64,000 nt of DNA from Kitagawia praeruptora (lineage: Eukaryota > Streptophyta > Magnoliopsida > Apiales > Apiaceae): assembly GCA_037693485.1 (NCBI GenBank), contig CM075346.1, forward strand, positions 133,134,501 to 133,198,500. Direction: 5' to 3'. Both the position numbers and the translations under genes were made by a program. Below, one piece after another: positions 34,047-46,237 of the stretch. Position 1 is the first letter of the stretch; every line of letters begins with the position of its first letter. Below the pieces are notes generated by a model, which worked only from the letters and a program-made list of their open reading frames with translations, searched no databases and was not told where the DNA came from.

Positions 34047-34779
34047 CTTGCCGGCTCTTTTAGTGTGTAATCTATCTTTTGTGATCATGCTAACTAATAG
34101 CCAGTTTAATTTCATTTACATGTGCTCTGCAACAGTTTAGAGTGGTAAGTTTTAAAATACTTGTTCACTTCTCAATTGTCACTACACCATAGATTGCATA
34201 TAGCAACCACTTAAATGTGTTACTTTAGTGCCTAAAACCATTGCAGTAGAGTCTATTGCAATGATTTTGCCAAAATCTGGCGTTAACTTTGGTCCGGTTG
34301 CTATATGTCCATGTAGCAACGATTTTAGTAACATATAGCAACGCCATAAATCATTGCGAAAAGCGTTTATGATAACGATTTTGTGTCTATAGCAACACTA
34401 ATGAACCATTGCAACAACCTATTGTAATGCTACTTTTAAATTTTGTTTTTGTTAAGCATTGCAATATGTGGGTAATGGCAACAAATTAAATCGAAATTGA
34501 CAACAAATTTGGTCCAATAGCAATGCTTTTAATAACAAAAATAACAATAAATAACAACATTTTTATAGACAATAGCAATGCTTTTCTGAAAACAATCGAG
34601 CATGACCAATTTATTTCCCCTACAAATCCACCATTAATTTGGTACATAATAAACACCAATATAATCAGTACATTGGTACATTGGTACCACCAATCCAAGA
34701 AAACCAGGACTATACCGATGACATCGTCTTAAAAATCATTCATTGTCCAAAATCTAAATGCCATATAAAATGACAAAGT

Positions 34780-36720
34780 CGCACACGTCTAGTTTATACA
34801 TACATGCAGCAAATCTGGAATTTAAAGTAAAAAAATTGTGCGTTAAGAAGTCCAGTATCTGCTCCATCTTCATCTGACTCATCTGCCTTTAATCAATGGA
34901 TTGAGATGTCCTGCTCCATGGCAAATTTTGCATCTAGATTCATTTAAGCATCCATGCGCCATGGCAAAAGTGCAGCAATAATAGATTTTAAGCCATGGTA
35001 TGACAACTGATAGAATTGGCATTGTTGGTCTATATTTCGCAATAAATCTACATTCATATAGTATAAACAATTGTAAGTATTCTTAGGGTGGAAAGTGAAC
35101 AACACAACATAGTGACAACAAAAACAACCTGAACTCAGCATGTACTAAGGAAATTTGAAAGAAAAGATCAATCATACCTGTAGTATAAGAGTTAAGAATC
35201 ACCAGTTTAATAATTGACAGCAAACACAAAACTTTAGTACTTTACAAATACCAGTAAAAATGTAAATTGCAATGAAGGCACAAAAGGATATGAAGATGAC
35301 GGCAAAGGTCTTGGACAACTACCACTTTTAGCCCCACTTTTATTACAGCTGCTACCACTATTTGAATGAACTCCCTGCATTACCAGTGGACAACATAATT
35401 TACCCCAGCAACCACAAAGTAGTTACAAGAAAAGAACATTATAGCATTCATAAAGCTTACAAATAACCTTAGAATCAGCAACTAGTAAATTATGTTGTGG
35501 CATCAAGAGACCACCGTTGTTTCGATTCTTGCTTGCTGATAAAACTTGCAGATTTTCGGAAGCAAATGTGTACTTGGAACTACTGTAGGGTGATTTCATT
35601 CTTTCTTCACTAATAGCAGGCAATGCCTCTCCACGTGAGTTACCATATGTCCCACTAATTAGTGATAATTCATGAGGATCCAAAACACCTTGAACAATCA
35701 AAGACATATTTCACATTAATCTTCCAGTTTCAACTTCGACATATAAAAGTATCATATTACAGAAATCAAAATTTAAAAAGTAAATACACCTAACAACATC
35801 ACATCGACGACAACTACAACAAATCCCTAAACACAAACGGTTGTTCTCAAATAATAACACTTTCTTCAGTTGCAACATCTAAACACTACACCAGTTACAC
35901 AAAAATTGTATAATGTTGTCCGTAAAAAAACATAAACAACATTAAACCAATACATGAATGAATACAATAATCGTTAAAACAATACAATCACAAACAAAAT
36001 GCAGTCTGATACATTTTCTCAAACATCCTTCTAAACGAACCATATGTATAGTAAAGGCGACAGTTTCTAACTAATGTTACATAGACAGTTTAGCACTATC
36101 TGATAAGCTTTTAGTCTTAACAATTATAGCACTGAGCTTTGCTAATATGACTTGGGACATTAAGTAGCCCGTAGTCTAGCACTAGTTCAAGCCTTGTCAT
36201 TTGACCATCATTTTTTCCAATTTGCTCGGAATATAAGAAGTATATCAAGTGAAATATCAGAATTTTCACTTTGAATATCTCCGTAAGAACAGGACACACC
36301 AAACAGGACACAAAAACCAATTTTTAACAACCCCTATTTAACAAGCAATACGAGTAAAAATGCTCTAATTAACTCGTACTAAAAACCCCTAATTAATTCA
36401 TACGAAAAAATCCCTAATTAAATCGAACACAAAAAGCCCTAATTAAATCAAGTTTCATCGTCTAAAGTCAGAATGCAAACTAAAATGAAGAAGTCGTATT
36501 TAACATCTAGTTTATACATACATCCACCAAACCAGAGGCAAAGTAAAAAGATTATGCAATAACAAGTCCAGCATCTGCTCCATCTCCATCTGACTCATCT
36601 GGTTTAGTAAAAACATTATATGGTAGAGGAGGATTTGTAGCCTTTGATCAATGGATGAAGATGTCGTGCTTCATAGGCAAATTTTGCATCTGGATTTATT
36701 GAAGCATCCATGCACCACAC
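34780..36720. repeat. Internal duplication within the CACTA element
   Basis: 34780-34965 and 36480-36720 share CTAGTTTATACATACATSCA, CATCTGCTCCATCTYCATCT, GCAAATTTTGCATCTRGATT and GAAGCATCCATGCACCA-type words in the same order. Both copies include the subtilase segment. Confidence 0.75.
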
Positions 36721-36910
36721 AAAAAAATTAAACAAATATGTCAAGTTCTCGCTTAAATAAGTTTAGATTGATAGTTAATCTTTGACAAAAAATAAATTTT
36801 ACCTATAAAGATTTTACATAAGCGGAAACAGACCACTCGGGATGCAAAAATTTTACACAAGTTGCTGCTCCAGCATAAGGACAGGCCAATGAGGTTCCAA
36901 AAATATAACA
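34895..36910 (-). pseudogene. Captured subtilisin-like protease exons
   Basis: 36808-36905 on the minus strand reads FGTSLACPYAGAATCVKFLH then PEWS, the catalytic-serine block of plant subtilases (GTS-x-ACPH). 36640-36716 follows with INPDAKFAYEARHLHPL, matching the NPDAEFAYGAGHINP segment that comes next in cucumisin-type subtilases. A second, more damaged copy of the latter segment lies at 34895-34965 (GAGHLNPLIKG). The catalytic Ser is present, but His and Asp regions and most of the protein are missing. Confidence 0.75.
35423..35707 (-). other. Unrecognised exon-like ORF in the CACTA element
   Basis: A 94-codon frame (MSLIVQGVLDPHELSLISG and on) with normal protein composition. No domain recognised; probably another captured piece. 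Confidence 0.3.
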
Positions 36911-37739
36911 TAATTGACAGATTTTCCAAAAAAATACCTGCAGATTTAGTTTAACATATTTAAGCAACTAGTTTAACTTAACAAAAACAAAAAAAAAGTA
37001 ATAAAATGTTAAATGTCCAAGGTTTCTGATTTATACCCACAAGAAACATGGTAATGAAAGAATTATTCATGTTTATGTAGGCTTGCAGGAAACAAGTCAT
37101 GCCATCTGTTGTGCATCAGAGGTACAAGTCAGAACTAATTAAAGTATAGAGTTTAATTCCCAAATCACTTATATTAATATAGTTTGTATCTATAAGTATA
37201 TATCGATAACTCTCTTCACTATCAAGAAATCTTTGCCCTTTTATTATGGGAGTTTGCCAAACCAATGCCGAAGAAAAACAAGGTTGTCTTCCTCTGCCTT
37301 ATGTATGGTTCATGGACATATTAGAGCCAGATAACTTACTCATTGCTTGAGTCTTTCTTCTTTTATCTGGGATGAGGAATATTGTTGATGGCACTGTTAT
37401 TGCAGGTCCACAAGTGTAGCATGGTCCAGGACCAATTAGCACATTACATAGTTAAAGATACAAAGTTTCTAACAACGGATATTCCTCTAATTGCTTAACA
37501 GACAATGTAATTCTCGACTTTCCTTGCTAATATGTTCTAATTTAGAGCAATAATAAAGATAATGACAATCATTTACATTATCAAGTAAAACATATAGCTA
37601 CAACCTTCCAGGGGAATAATTAAACACAAGTGAGTTTGTGAAATTCTACTTCTAAAGTATATAACATATTTCAAGACAATTAAGCAGTGACAGATGCATC
37701 ATACTGTACTGAAACCTTACAGAACTTAATGTTGTTATT

Positions 37740-38199
37740 CAAGTTACCTATCTATTTTTATAATTTTTACCCGCACTTCATCACCCTCATGTAGGACATC
37801 TCTTACGTTTTGAACCAAAACCCAAGACACCTCCGAGACATGTACCTGGTGAGATGGTAACATCCTGCTGCAGTATATTGTACTAAGACATTAGCAAAAT
37901 AATAACTTCTCATGAAACAAAAGAGTAAAATCCTTTTAAATTTGCATATAGTAAAAAGAAACATAGGAGGGATGTACCATCTGGGAAACGCAAATGAGTA
38001 AATGCACCATAGTCCTCATAGAACCCACCTTAGCATCAAATATATCACCGACTGAGATTTTCCGCCTAAACTTCACCCAGGCGGCCTCTTTCTCAGATAA
38101 TATCAGTTTTTTATTTGTTTCACCTGCCTGGATACCTGAAAGAAGTATATATGGAGATATTACATAAGAAAAATAGGGATCCAACTTAAATCTTGACAA
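37740..38199 (-). pseudogene. Captured exons of an S1 RNA-binding-domain protein
   Basis: 38010-38150 reads GETNKKLILSEKEAAWVKF, then RKISVGDIFDAKVGS, then shifts frame; in the shifted frame EDYGAFTHLRFPDGTS continues the S1 domain. 37745-37845 reads VHVSEVSWVLVQNVRDVLHE followed by GDEVRVKII, the second half of an S1 domain. This resembles plastid S1 proteins of plants; the exact donor was not identified. The frameshift and missing parts make it non-functional. Confidence 0.75.
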
Positions 38200-38984
38200 G
38201 AATATGTAAAAAACCTAAATATATTTAGCATTACAAATTGGCGGCAAGAAGAGATTCACTTGAGTGCTAGATCAGCAAACCCATATGTAAAAAGATTAAA
38301 CCCCAAATTAGCATACAAAAATTAAACAAAAGTCAAAAATTAAACACCACTTTAGCATTAACAGATCTTATAAACAAGAATTTAAACAAATACCATGTAC
38401 ACAAATGTCCAGATTCAAGCAAAAAATACATAAAATTTATACACCCAATTAATTTGGGCCTATAAACAAAGATACAATCCAAAATACACCCAATAAATAT
38501 GGGGTTATAAACAAATTTACAATCCAAAATAGCTTCGATTTAGGTTTGGGAAGAAAATTACCCGAACTTGGAGCTTCACCGTTCCAGTCTTCGATTTGTT
38601 TTTCTTTAAAATTTTCTCTTGACTCCGCCTCTTCCTGGAGTAGCAGAACTTGGATTTGGTTTTAGTTTGATTATGTTTCTCTTCAGTTAATTTTTTATTA
38701 ATTGTTTTATCATCCCGGTCAAATAATTCAAAGAGCCCGCTTTACTTGTTTGGAAGCCCGCCAACATTTTGGGCCCAAAATGGGTACATAATAGCAACCA
38801 TTTTTGAAACCATTGCAATAGCCTCTAAATTTTAGATTTTTCTAATTCAATTGTAACGTTTTCTAAAAACCATTACAATACATTACAATTTGTATGAGCT
38901 TGTCTAAAAATGTCCACCAATAGCAACGTTTTTTGATCAATATTCTAAAATCTGGTTGCGATATCCAATCTATGGTGTAGTGTG

Positions 38985-40227
38985 TGTTGGGTATAATTCA
39001 ACTACAGCAACAATGAGGTAGTGATACTGATATATATATTTAAAAATAAGAACATGCATATAACCAATTAACAAAACAAATCACGAAAGCAAAACAAGAA
39101 TATAATCAGAGACTGTAATTTAATAAGAAAGGCAAGAATACTTATCTCTCACAGAAGATTCAGAAGCTACTGATCAGAGAGAGAAGAACAGCTGAGTCAC
39201 CAAGCCCTACGAGAAGATTTGGCTGTTCTTGAAGAGAATATTGCCCCACTTAAGTTGTGATTGGGTTGCAGCAATATCACTTCCAGGATAAAACAGCACC
39301 GATCAAAGGGTTCACAAATACACCAGTGATCAACAGCGACCAGCACCTCAGTTCGCCTGAGAATTATGTATCTAACTGTATGTATTGAGGGAGAACAGAG
39401 GGTAATTGCAACCAAGGGTTTTTCCTTAACATATATCCTATCTCAACGTTATATCTTCGATATATATAATACCCAAAAATAAAACGTAAGAGACATGCCT
39501 TAAAAAGGAAAGTAAATATTCTGATTTAATTGCATTAACAACAGCAGCATCAGGATTTACTTCAGTTACAGAAGCATCGACCTTCGAGAGGATTGGTCAA
39601 TATCAGGATTTGATCATCAATAGCATCAGGATTTGGTGTCCATCAGGATCAGGATTCAGTGCTCGTCAGGAATTGATGTCCATCAGGATTTTATCCAATA
39701 CTGATCCATTCATTTCCAGTACTGCTATAACAAATAAATCTGAAACCTATTAAAATAAATCAATATTCCAAGTAAAAAAATTCCTCGCCCAGGTCGCCTC
39801 GCGTACGCGAGACGCCGAGACATTCGCCCAAATCGCCCTTCGACCCGAGTCGTGTCGTGGTGAGGCGGGCGGCGGCGGCGCGCGCGTGCGTGTGTGTGTG
39901 TGTGCGCGAGGCCCACTCTACATCCATGCACACCCACATGCCTTAGTAGTTGTGCACTACACTTGCACATGGAGCTATATAAAGCCACCAACCTTTCATT
40001 ACCAATTCTATGTGGGACTCAAGTTATTTCAACTAAATAACCCACATAACCCATTTCAAGCAAGCAACTTCAACTCAATTTATTTATGGATTCCACTAAA
40101 AAAATGTCTTAGATCCAAACATGAAGGTTTAAGTCCTCATTACAAGGAACAAACTCCACTTGTTAGTTTCCAGAAATTACATCAAGAACATATTATAAAT
40201 ATGCCTCAAACTTCCCATTTTCTAACA
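38985..40227 (-). repeat. 3' LTR of the 7.25-kb copia element
   Basis: 1243 bp. It contains many CATCAGGATT words, and a GC microsatellite (GGCGGCGGCGGCGCGCGCGT, then GTs) near 39866-39905 that is shorter in the partner LTR. Confidence 0.93.
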
Positions 40228-40762
40228 ATCCCCCACGAATCCATACAGAAATGCAAATACATATCTATCCTCATCATGACTTGTTTTTCAGAGTAGGTAC
40301 CCTTCCGGGTTTGGACCCTCCTAAGTCCTTTACTTCGATGGCTACTGGATTCAGATGGAATATTTCACCTTGAATCTTTATCCGTTTGGTGTAACCATAC
40401 TCCATAGACGACGACAAGTCAAAGGCTATGGTGCCAATCTACGGCTTTGAGACGTTAATGGTCATGTCTCGATCTTGTTCGTCGAATGTTTCAAGGAATA
40501 ACCCTTTCCTCTAATTGCGACCACACAATTACATTCGCTTAGCTGGGCATCTCCAGAGATGTACTGCTAGCATCTCGTCAAATGACTTGACCCCATTCAG
40601 AGTTCAAATAACTCTTGCTATTTTGGCAGTTACAGTACCTTTTAGGTTTACAGGGGACAGACTCCAGATACGTGAGTATCAATCTATCTAGTTAAAGGTA
40701 CAACCAATTCACCCTTACAACTTGTTATTACCACATTGAATACACTTTCGAGGGATCTCCTC

Positions 40763-43700
40763 TCATGTGTATTGGGTTCCCGCTGTAGATGAATTACTAT
40801 GGGCTATCAGTCCCATCCCCAACCTAGACTTAAGGACTACAGCATGCTCAAGTCCCTTAGTCAAAGGATCAGCTAGGTTTTCTTGAGTTCCAATAAACTC
40901 AACAGCTATGATCCTGTCAGACATTAAACCCCTTATAGACTTTAGTCTAACTTGGACATGTCTCTTTGTTTTCACATTATACTTCTTGCTGTTTATCTTG
41001 TCGATAGTTGTACGGCTATCACAATGTACAGTAAAAGCAGGAAGTGGACGACTTACTACAGGTAACATTGACATAAGTCCATGTAACCATTCAGCCTCAG
41101 TCCTCGTGGCATCTAATGCACACAACTCAGCCTCAAAGGTAGACCGAGTTATAATAGTCTGTCTAGAAGACTTCCAAGACACTGCTCCACCCGCTAGGGT
41201 AAACAGGTATCCAGTCACTCCATTGGAACCAAACTTCTTAGCTATCCAACTTGCATCACTATATCCCTCTAGCACTCCAGGAAACCTCCTGTAATGCAAA
41301 CCAAGATAAATGGTGCCTTTTAGATATCTAAGTACTCTATCAAGAGCATCCCAATGAGTCTTGTTTGGACAGCCTGTATATCTTGCTAACTTAGACACTG
41401 AATATGAAATATCCGGCCTAGTACCATTAGCAAGATACTGCAAACTCCCAATAATCTGAGAATACCTTAACTGAGACACAGGTACTCCTGAACTATTCTT
41501 GACAAGGGCAATTTTAGGATCATATGGTGTACTTGTGATTCTACAATTTGAATAACCATACTTCTCAAGTATAGATTTCTCTATATAATGAGATTGTGAC
41601 AAGGTTATTCCATCAGTTGATTGAGTCAACTTGATACCAAGAATCACACTAGACTCTCCAATATCCTTCATTTCAAAATGGCTTTTCAAGAACCTTTTTG
41701 TCTCGTTAATAATCTCAATATTGATTCCAAACAACAAAATATCATCCACATACAAGCACACAATAATACATTCATTTCCTTTAACCATGTAATAGACACA
41801 CTTGTCACTTTCATTAACTACAAATTCTGATTCTAAAACAGTTTCATCAAACTTTTTATGCCAGTCTCTTGGAGCTTGTTTTAAGCCATATATAGACCTG
41901 ATTAACTTACATACTTTCCTTTCATTTCCAGAGGCAACAAATCCCTCAGGCTGATCCATATAAATCTCTTCTTCAAGTTCACCATAAAGAAAAGCTGTCT
42001 TTACATCCATTTGATGGATGATAAGACCATGTACAAAAGCCAATGCTATAAGCATTCGAATTGTTGTCATTCTAGCAACTAGAGAGTATGTGTCAAAGTA
42101 ATCAATGCCTTCCTTTTGCTTAAAGCCCTTAGCTACCAGCCTAGCCTTATACTTATCTATTGAGCCATCAGGCTTCATCTTCCTTTTGAACACCCATTTA
42201 CATCCTATAGTAGAACACCTAGGAGGTAGATCAACCAACTCCCATGTTCCGTTAGAAACAATCGAGTCAATTTCACTTTTTACAGCACCTTTCCAGTACC
42301 TAGATTCTGAAGAATCCATGGCCTGTCGAAAAGTTAAAGGTTCATCCTCGATATTGTAAGTGATAAAATCACTTCCAAAATCCTTGATTACCTTAGCACG
42401 CTTACTCCTTCTAGGTTCCTCTACTTCATCAGGAGTAGAGCTACTATCAGGATCTGCCCCCACATTTGTCATCCTTTCCACATGATCAGGAATGGACCTC
42501 GATGTGTGAGTGGGTTCATCATCAGGAATACCCTGAGGTATACCAATCTTCATAGGGAACACATCCTCAAAGAATGTTGCATCATGAAATTCAACTATAG
42601 TGTTAGCCACTATTCCGTCTATGTCAGATTTTAACACTAAAAATCTCATAGCCGTAGTGGTTTCCCTATAGCCCAGAAAGATGCAATCAACAGTTTTCGG
42701 TCCTAGTTTCTTTCTCTTGTGTTCAGGGACAAGTACCTTTGTAAGGCACCCCCACACTCGAAGATATTTTAAACTAGTCCTTTTCTCTGTCCATAATTCA
42801 TAAGGTGTCTTGTCCATATGTTTCAGAGGAACTCTATTCAGAATATGGCAAGCCGTATTCAGAGCTTCTCCCCACATGTACTTAGGCAACCCAGAATTAA
42901 TCAACATACTCTTGATCATATCCTTAAAGGTTCTGTTCTTTCGTTTTGCCACCCCATTAGACTCAGGTGTGTATGGTGGAGTTACCTCATGAACTATACC
43001 ATTGCTTTTGCAAAATTCATTAAACGAGTTACTCGTATACTCACCACCTCTATCTGATCTCAAACGTTTAAGTACTTTACCAGTTTGTGTTTCAGATTCA
43101 GTTTTGAACATAATGAATTTTTCTAGTGCTTCATCTTTATGTTTAAGCAAATAAACATAACAATATCTACTACAATCATCTATAAAGGTAATGAAATATC
43201 TATTATGTTCCTTGGTCAAAACACCACCAAATTCACATATGTCAGTGTGCACTAAATCTAACACATTCGAATCCCTAACCACATTATGAAAGGGTTTCCT
43301 AGTTTGTTTAGCAGTCACACATACTTGACATTTAGATTTCTTATCAATGTCATGTTTTGGAATCAACTCTAAGTTCATCATAATCTTTAGAGCACCAAAA
43401 TTCAAGTGACCAAGACGTGCGTGCCACAAATCAGATAATTCAACACAATTAACAGAAGGAGCAACATTATTATTAATAAAACTGCCCAAAACAGGCTCAA
43501 CATTTATCAAAAATAATCCATCCGACAAGTAACCTTTGCCAAAAAATACACCAGTATGTGTAATAACTACTTTATTACATTTCAAAGAAACTTCAAAACC
43601 ATTCTTAACTAAACAACTTCCACTTATTATATTTCTACGAATATCAGGAACATGATGCACTCTAGTGAGGGATAGAACACGCCCAGAAGCGAACTTCAGG

Positions 43701-43981
43701 TCCACGTTTCCTATTCCAAGTACTTGAGCTACACTAGCATTCCCTATCGTCACCATCATTCCATGAGTCTGTTGATAAGATACAAACAGAGTAATATCAG
43801 TACAAATATGTACATTAGCTCCAGTATCAATCAACCATTCATGAGACGAATAAGTAGAATGAAGTACAGGGTTGTAGGTCACATACCCGTTGTCGGTTTC
43901 AGAAGCAACAGCCTCACCAACAACCATGTTAACCATAGGCCCACCAGTGGTACCAAGCACAGTGTTAGCTTGTGCTCCCAC
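40763..43981 (-). CDS. copia pol polyprotein with mutated integrase active site
   Basis: An open frame of 1072 codons; the true reading begins further upstream with the CCHC knuckle CWSCGQVGHWSKDC near 44030. Order: protease WLIDTGANVHICTD, pre-integrase LWHARLGHLNFG, integrase with HTDICEFGG and SDRGGEYTSNSFNEF, reverse transcriptase with DVKTAFLYGEL and YVDDILLFG, RNase H with YSDASW and ending near LADPLTKGL. The third integrase catalytic residue, Glu in NGVAERKNRT of this family, is Lys here (NGVAKRKNRT; codon 42944-42946), exactly 35 residues after the second Asp. The protein is otherwise uninterrupted but should not integrate. Confidence 0.9.
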   Translation of the reverse strand: MGAQANTVLGTTGGPMVNMVVGEAVASETDNGYVTYNPVLHSTYSSHEWLIDTGANVHICTDITLFVSYQQTHGMMVTIGNASVAQVLGIGNVDLKFASGRVLSLTRVHHVPDIRRNIISGSCLVKNGFEVSLKCNKVVITHTGVFFGKGYLSDGLFLINVEPVLGSFINNNVAPSVNCVELSDLWHARLGHLNFGALKIMMNLELIPKHDIDKKSKCQVCVTAKQTRKPFHNVVRDSNVLDLVHTDICEFGGVLTKEHNRYFITFIDDCSRYCYVYLLKHKDEALEKFIMFKTESETQTGKVLKRLRSDRGGEYTSNSFNEFCKSNGIVHEVTPPYTPESNGVAKRKNRTFKDMIKSMLINSGLPKYMWGEALNTACHILNRVPLKHMDKTPYELWTEKRTSLKYLRVWGCLTKVLVPEHKRKKLGPKTVDCIFLGYRETTTAMRFLVLKSDIDGIVANTIVEFHDATFFEDVFPMKIGIPQGIPDDEPTHTSRSIPDHVERMTNVGADPDSSSTPDEVEEPRRSKRAKVIKDFGSDFITYNIEDEPLTFRQAMDSSESRYWKGAVKSEIDSIVSNGTWELVDLPPRCSTIGCKWVFKRKMKPDGSIDKYKARLVAKGFKQKEGIDYFDTYSLVARMTTIRMLIALAFVHGLIIHQMDVKTAFLYGELEEEIYMDQPEGFVASGNERKVCKLIRSIYGLKQAPRDWHKKFDETVLESEFVVNESDKCVYYMVKGNECIIVCLYVDDILLFGINIEIINETKRFLKSHFEMKDIGESSVILGIKLTQSTDGITLSQSHYIEKSILEKYGYSNCRITSTPYDPKIALVKNSSGVPVSQLRYSQIIGSLQYLANGTRPDISYSVSKLARYTGCPNKTHWDALDRVLRYLKGTIYLGLHYRRFPGVLEGYSDASWIAKKFGSNGVTGYLFTLAGGAVSWKSSRQTIITRSTFEAELCALDATRTEAEWLHGLMSMLPVVSRPLPAFTVHCDSRTTIDKINSKKYNVKTKRHVQVRLKSIRGLMSDRIIAVEFIGTQENLADPLTKGLEHAVVLKSRLGMGLIAHSNSSTAGTQYT

Positions 43982-44001
43982 AACAGGTTTCTTAGCTTTC
44001 T

Positions 44002-44876
44002 TTACATGACAGTCCTTGCTCCAATGACCAACCTGTCCACAAGACCAACATGGTTTGTTTGCCTTTGGTTTCTTAGCCTTGTTCTTGTCCTTAGACTTAG
44101 TGTTTTCCTTCTTAGTGACAACTTTCTTTTCTGTCCTACAGTCACTACATTCACCTTCGAACTCCCAGCATGTTCAGTAGGCATCACATGTCCTTGCTTG
44201 GACTTGTGTTGCTCCTGCACAGAGATGTCCAACATCAGGTTTGTCCAAGTGATCTCTCCTTTCTGTCTTTTCAGGGAGAGTGCAAACTCTTCCCAAGACT
44301 TTGGGAGCTTTTCAATCACAGACATAACCTGAACCTTTTCAGGTAGGTCCATTCTGGACTCCTTCAAACCATGAACTAACATCTCAAACTCATGCACCTG
44401 CTCAGTCATGGATTTAGTATCCACCAGTTTGAAATCAAGGAACCTAGCCACAGAATACTTTTTTAACCCTTGCGAGTCAGTATTATGTGTCTGGTCAAGC
44501 TTCTCCCATAAGAGCTTAGCAGTGTAGGAGTCAGATGAATAAACATCGAATAGAGTGTTCGCTAAAGCTGCCAGAATAACAGCCCTAGCCACCCCATCCT
44601 TTTCCTCCCACATGGTATAAGCCTTAACAGTTTCGGCTTTCTCCTTAACCACAACTGGTTTCTCATACTGCACCACTGGCCATAGATCCTTTATCGTTAA
44701 CCACAGTTTCATCTTTTCTGCCAACGAGAAAAACCAACACCCCCACCGAATTTATCAGGCATTCCTGACAAATCAATAGGCTGTGGGAAACGGTACGTGG
44801 TCCAATCAATGGTAGGTGCAGTAACACCAGACCCAGAGCTAGTCTCAACAACAGGAGTTTCAGTTTCGTTAACCAT
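44002..44876 (-). pseudogene. copia gag with two frameshifts
   Basis: Starts MVNETETPVVETSSGSGV at 44876. After GFSRWQK a missing A (near 44712) shifts the frame; the rest, KMKLWLTIKDLWPVV and on, is a typical copia gag. A second shift near 44145 moves the C-terminus out of frame, whereas the in-frame continuation into pol gives KANKPCWSCGQ and the knuckle. Two single-base repairs would be needed for a gag-pol product. Confidence 0.85.
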
Positions 44877-44919
44877 CTTGTTAATTAACAATATATAACA
44901 CAAATATTCTCTTCAAGAT

Positions 44920-46237
44920 TGTTGGGTATAATTCAACTACAGCAACAATGAGGCAGTGATATATATATTTAAAAACAAGAACAGGCATATAACCAATTAA
45001 CAAAACAAATCACGAAGGCAAAACAAGAATATAATCAGAGACTGTAATTTAACAAGAAAGGCAAGAATACTTATCTCTCACAGAAGATTCAGAAGCTACT
45101 GATCAGAGAGAGAAGAACAGCTGAGTCACCAAGCCCTATGAGAAGACTTGGCTGTTCTTGAAGAGAATATTGCCCCACTTACGTTGTGATTGGGTTGCAG
45201 CAATATCACTTCCAGGATAAAACAGCACCGATCAAAGGGTTCACAAATACACCAGTGATCAACAACGACCAGCACCTCAGTTCGCCTGAGAATTATGTAT
45301 CTAACTGTATGTATTGAGGGAGAACAGAGGGTAATTGCAACCAAGGGTTTTTCCTTAACATATATCTTATCTCAACGTTATATCTTCGATATATATAATA
45401 CCCAAAAATAAAACGTAAGAGATATGCCTTAAAAAGGAAAGTAAATATTCTGATTTAATTGCATTAACAGCAGCAGCATCAGGATTTACTTCAGTTACAG
45501 AAGCATCAGTATTGACCTTCGAGAGGATTGGTCAATATCAGGATTTGATCATCAGTAGCATCAGGATTTGGTGTCCATCATCATCAGTAGCATCAGGATT
45601 TGGTGTCCATCAGGATCAGGATTCAGTGCTCGTCAGGAACTGATGTCCATCAGGATTTAGCCCATCAGTATCTGACGTCTGACTAAGTCCATCAGGACTT
45701 ATTCCAAGTACTGATCCAGTCCAGGATTTTATCCAATACTGATCCATTCATTTCCAGTACTGCTATAACAAATAAATCTGAAACCTGTTAAAATAAATCA
45801 ATATTCCAAGTAATAAAATTCCTCGCCCAGGTCGTCTCGCGTACGCAAGACGCCGAGACATTCGCCCAAATCACCCTTCGACCCGTGTCGTGTCGTGGCG
45901 GGTGTGTGTGTGCGCGCGAGGCCCACTCTACATCCATGCACACCCACATGCCATAGTAGTTGTGCACTACACTTGCACATGGAGCTATATAAAGCCACCA
46001 ACCTTTCATTAACAATTCTATGTGGGACTCAAGTTATTTCAACTAAATAACCCACATAACCCATTTCAAGCAAGCAATTTCAACTCAATTTATTTATGGA
46101 TTCCACTAAGAAAATGTCTTAGATCCAAACATGAAGGTTTAAGTCCTCATTGCAAGGAACAAACTCCACTTGTTAGTTTCCGGAAATTACATCAAGAACA
46201 TATTATAAATATGCCTCAAACTTCCCATTTTCTAACA
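44920..46237 (-). repeat. 5' LTR of the 7.25-kb copia element
   Basis: 1318 bp. It matches 38985-40227 with indels, including an extra 70-bp stretch around 45660-45730 and an extra CATCATCATCAGTAGCATCA near 45575. Confidence 0.93.

Larger units (their letters stand above)
34180..38982. mobile_element. Non-autonomous CACTA (CMC) element with captured gene pieces
   Basis: The ends are CACTACACCATAGATTGCAT and, reversed, CACTACACCATAGATTGGAT, with the 3-bp target duplication TGT (34177-34179, 38983-38985). Subterminal regions repeat TAGCAAC and CATTGCAAT in both orientations, as expected for CACTA transposase binding. No transposase was found in 4.8 kb. Interior pieces of a subtilase and an S1-domain protein are on the minus strand. 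It is inserted exactly where the left LTR of the copia element at 38985 meets its target duplication. Confidence 0.93.
38985..46237 (-). mobile_element. Full-length Ty1/copia retrotransposon, 7.25 kb
   Basis: LTRs TGTTGGGTATAATTC...TTCTAACA lie at 38985-40227 and 44920-46237. The target duplication AATTG follows the right LTR (46238-46242) and precedes the left LTR once the CACTA insertion is allowed for. The sequence CTCAATTGATCATCC at 11250 in copy 1 is the empty site. On the minus strand: gag with two frame breaks, then a long open pol. The polypurine tract CGTGGGGGAT borders the left LTR. The primer site is not the common tRNA-iMet type. Confidence 0.95.

Noticed and set aside
39866..39905. 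GC-rich island as a promoter CpG feature
   Set aside because: It is a simple GC/GT microsatellite inside an LTR, shorter in the partner LTR.
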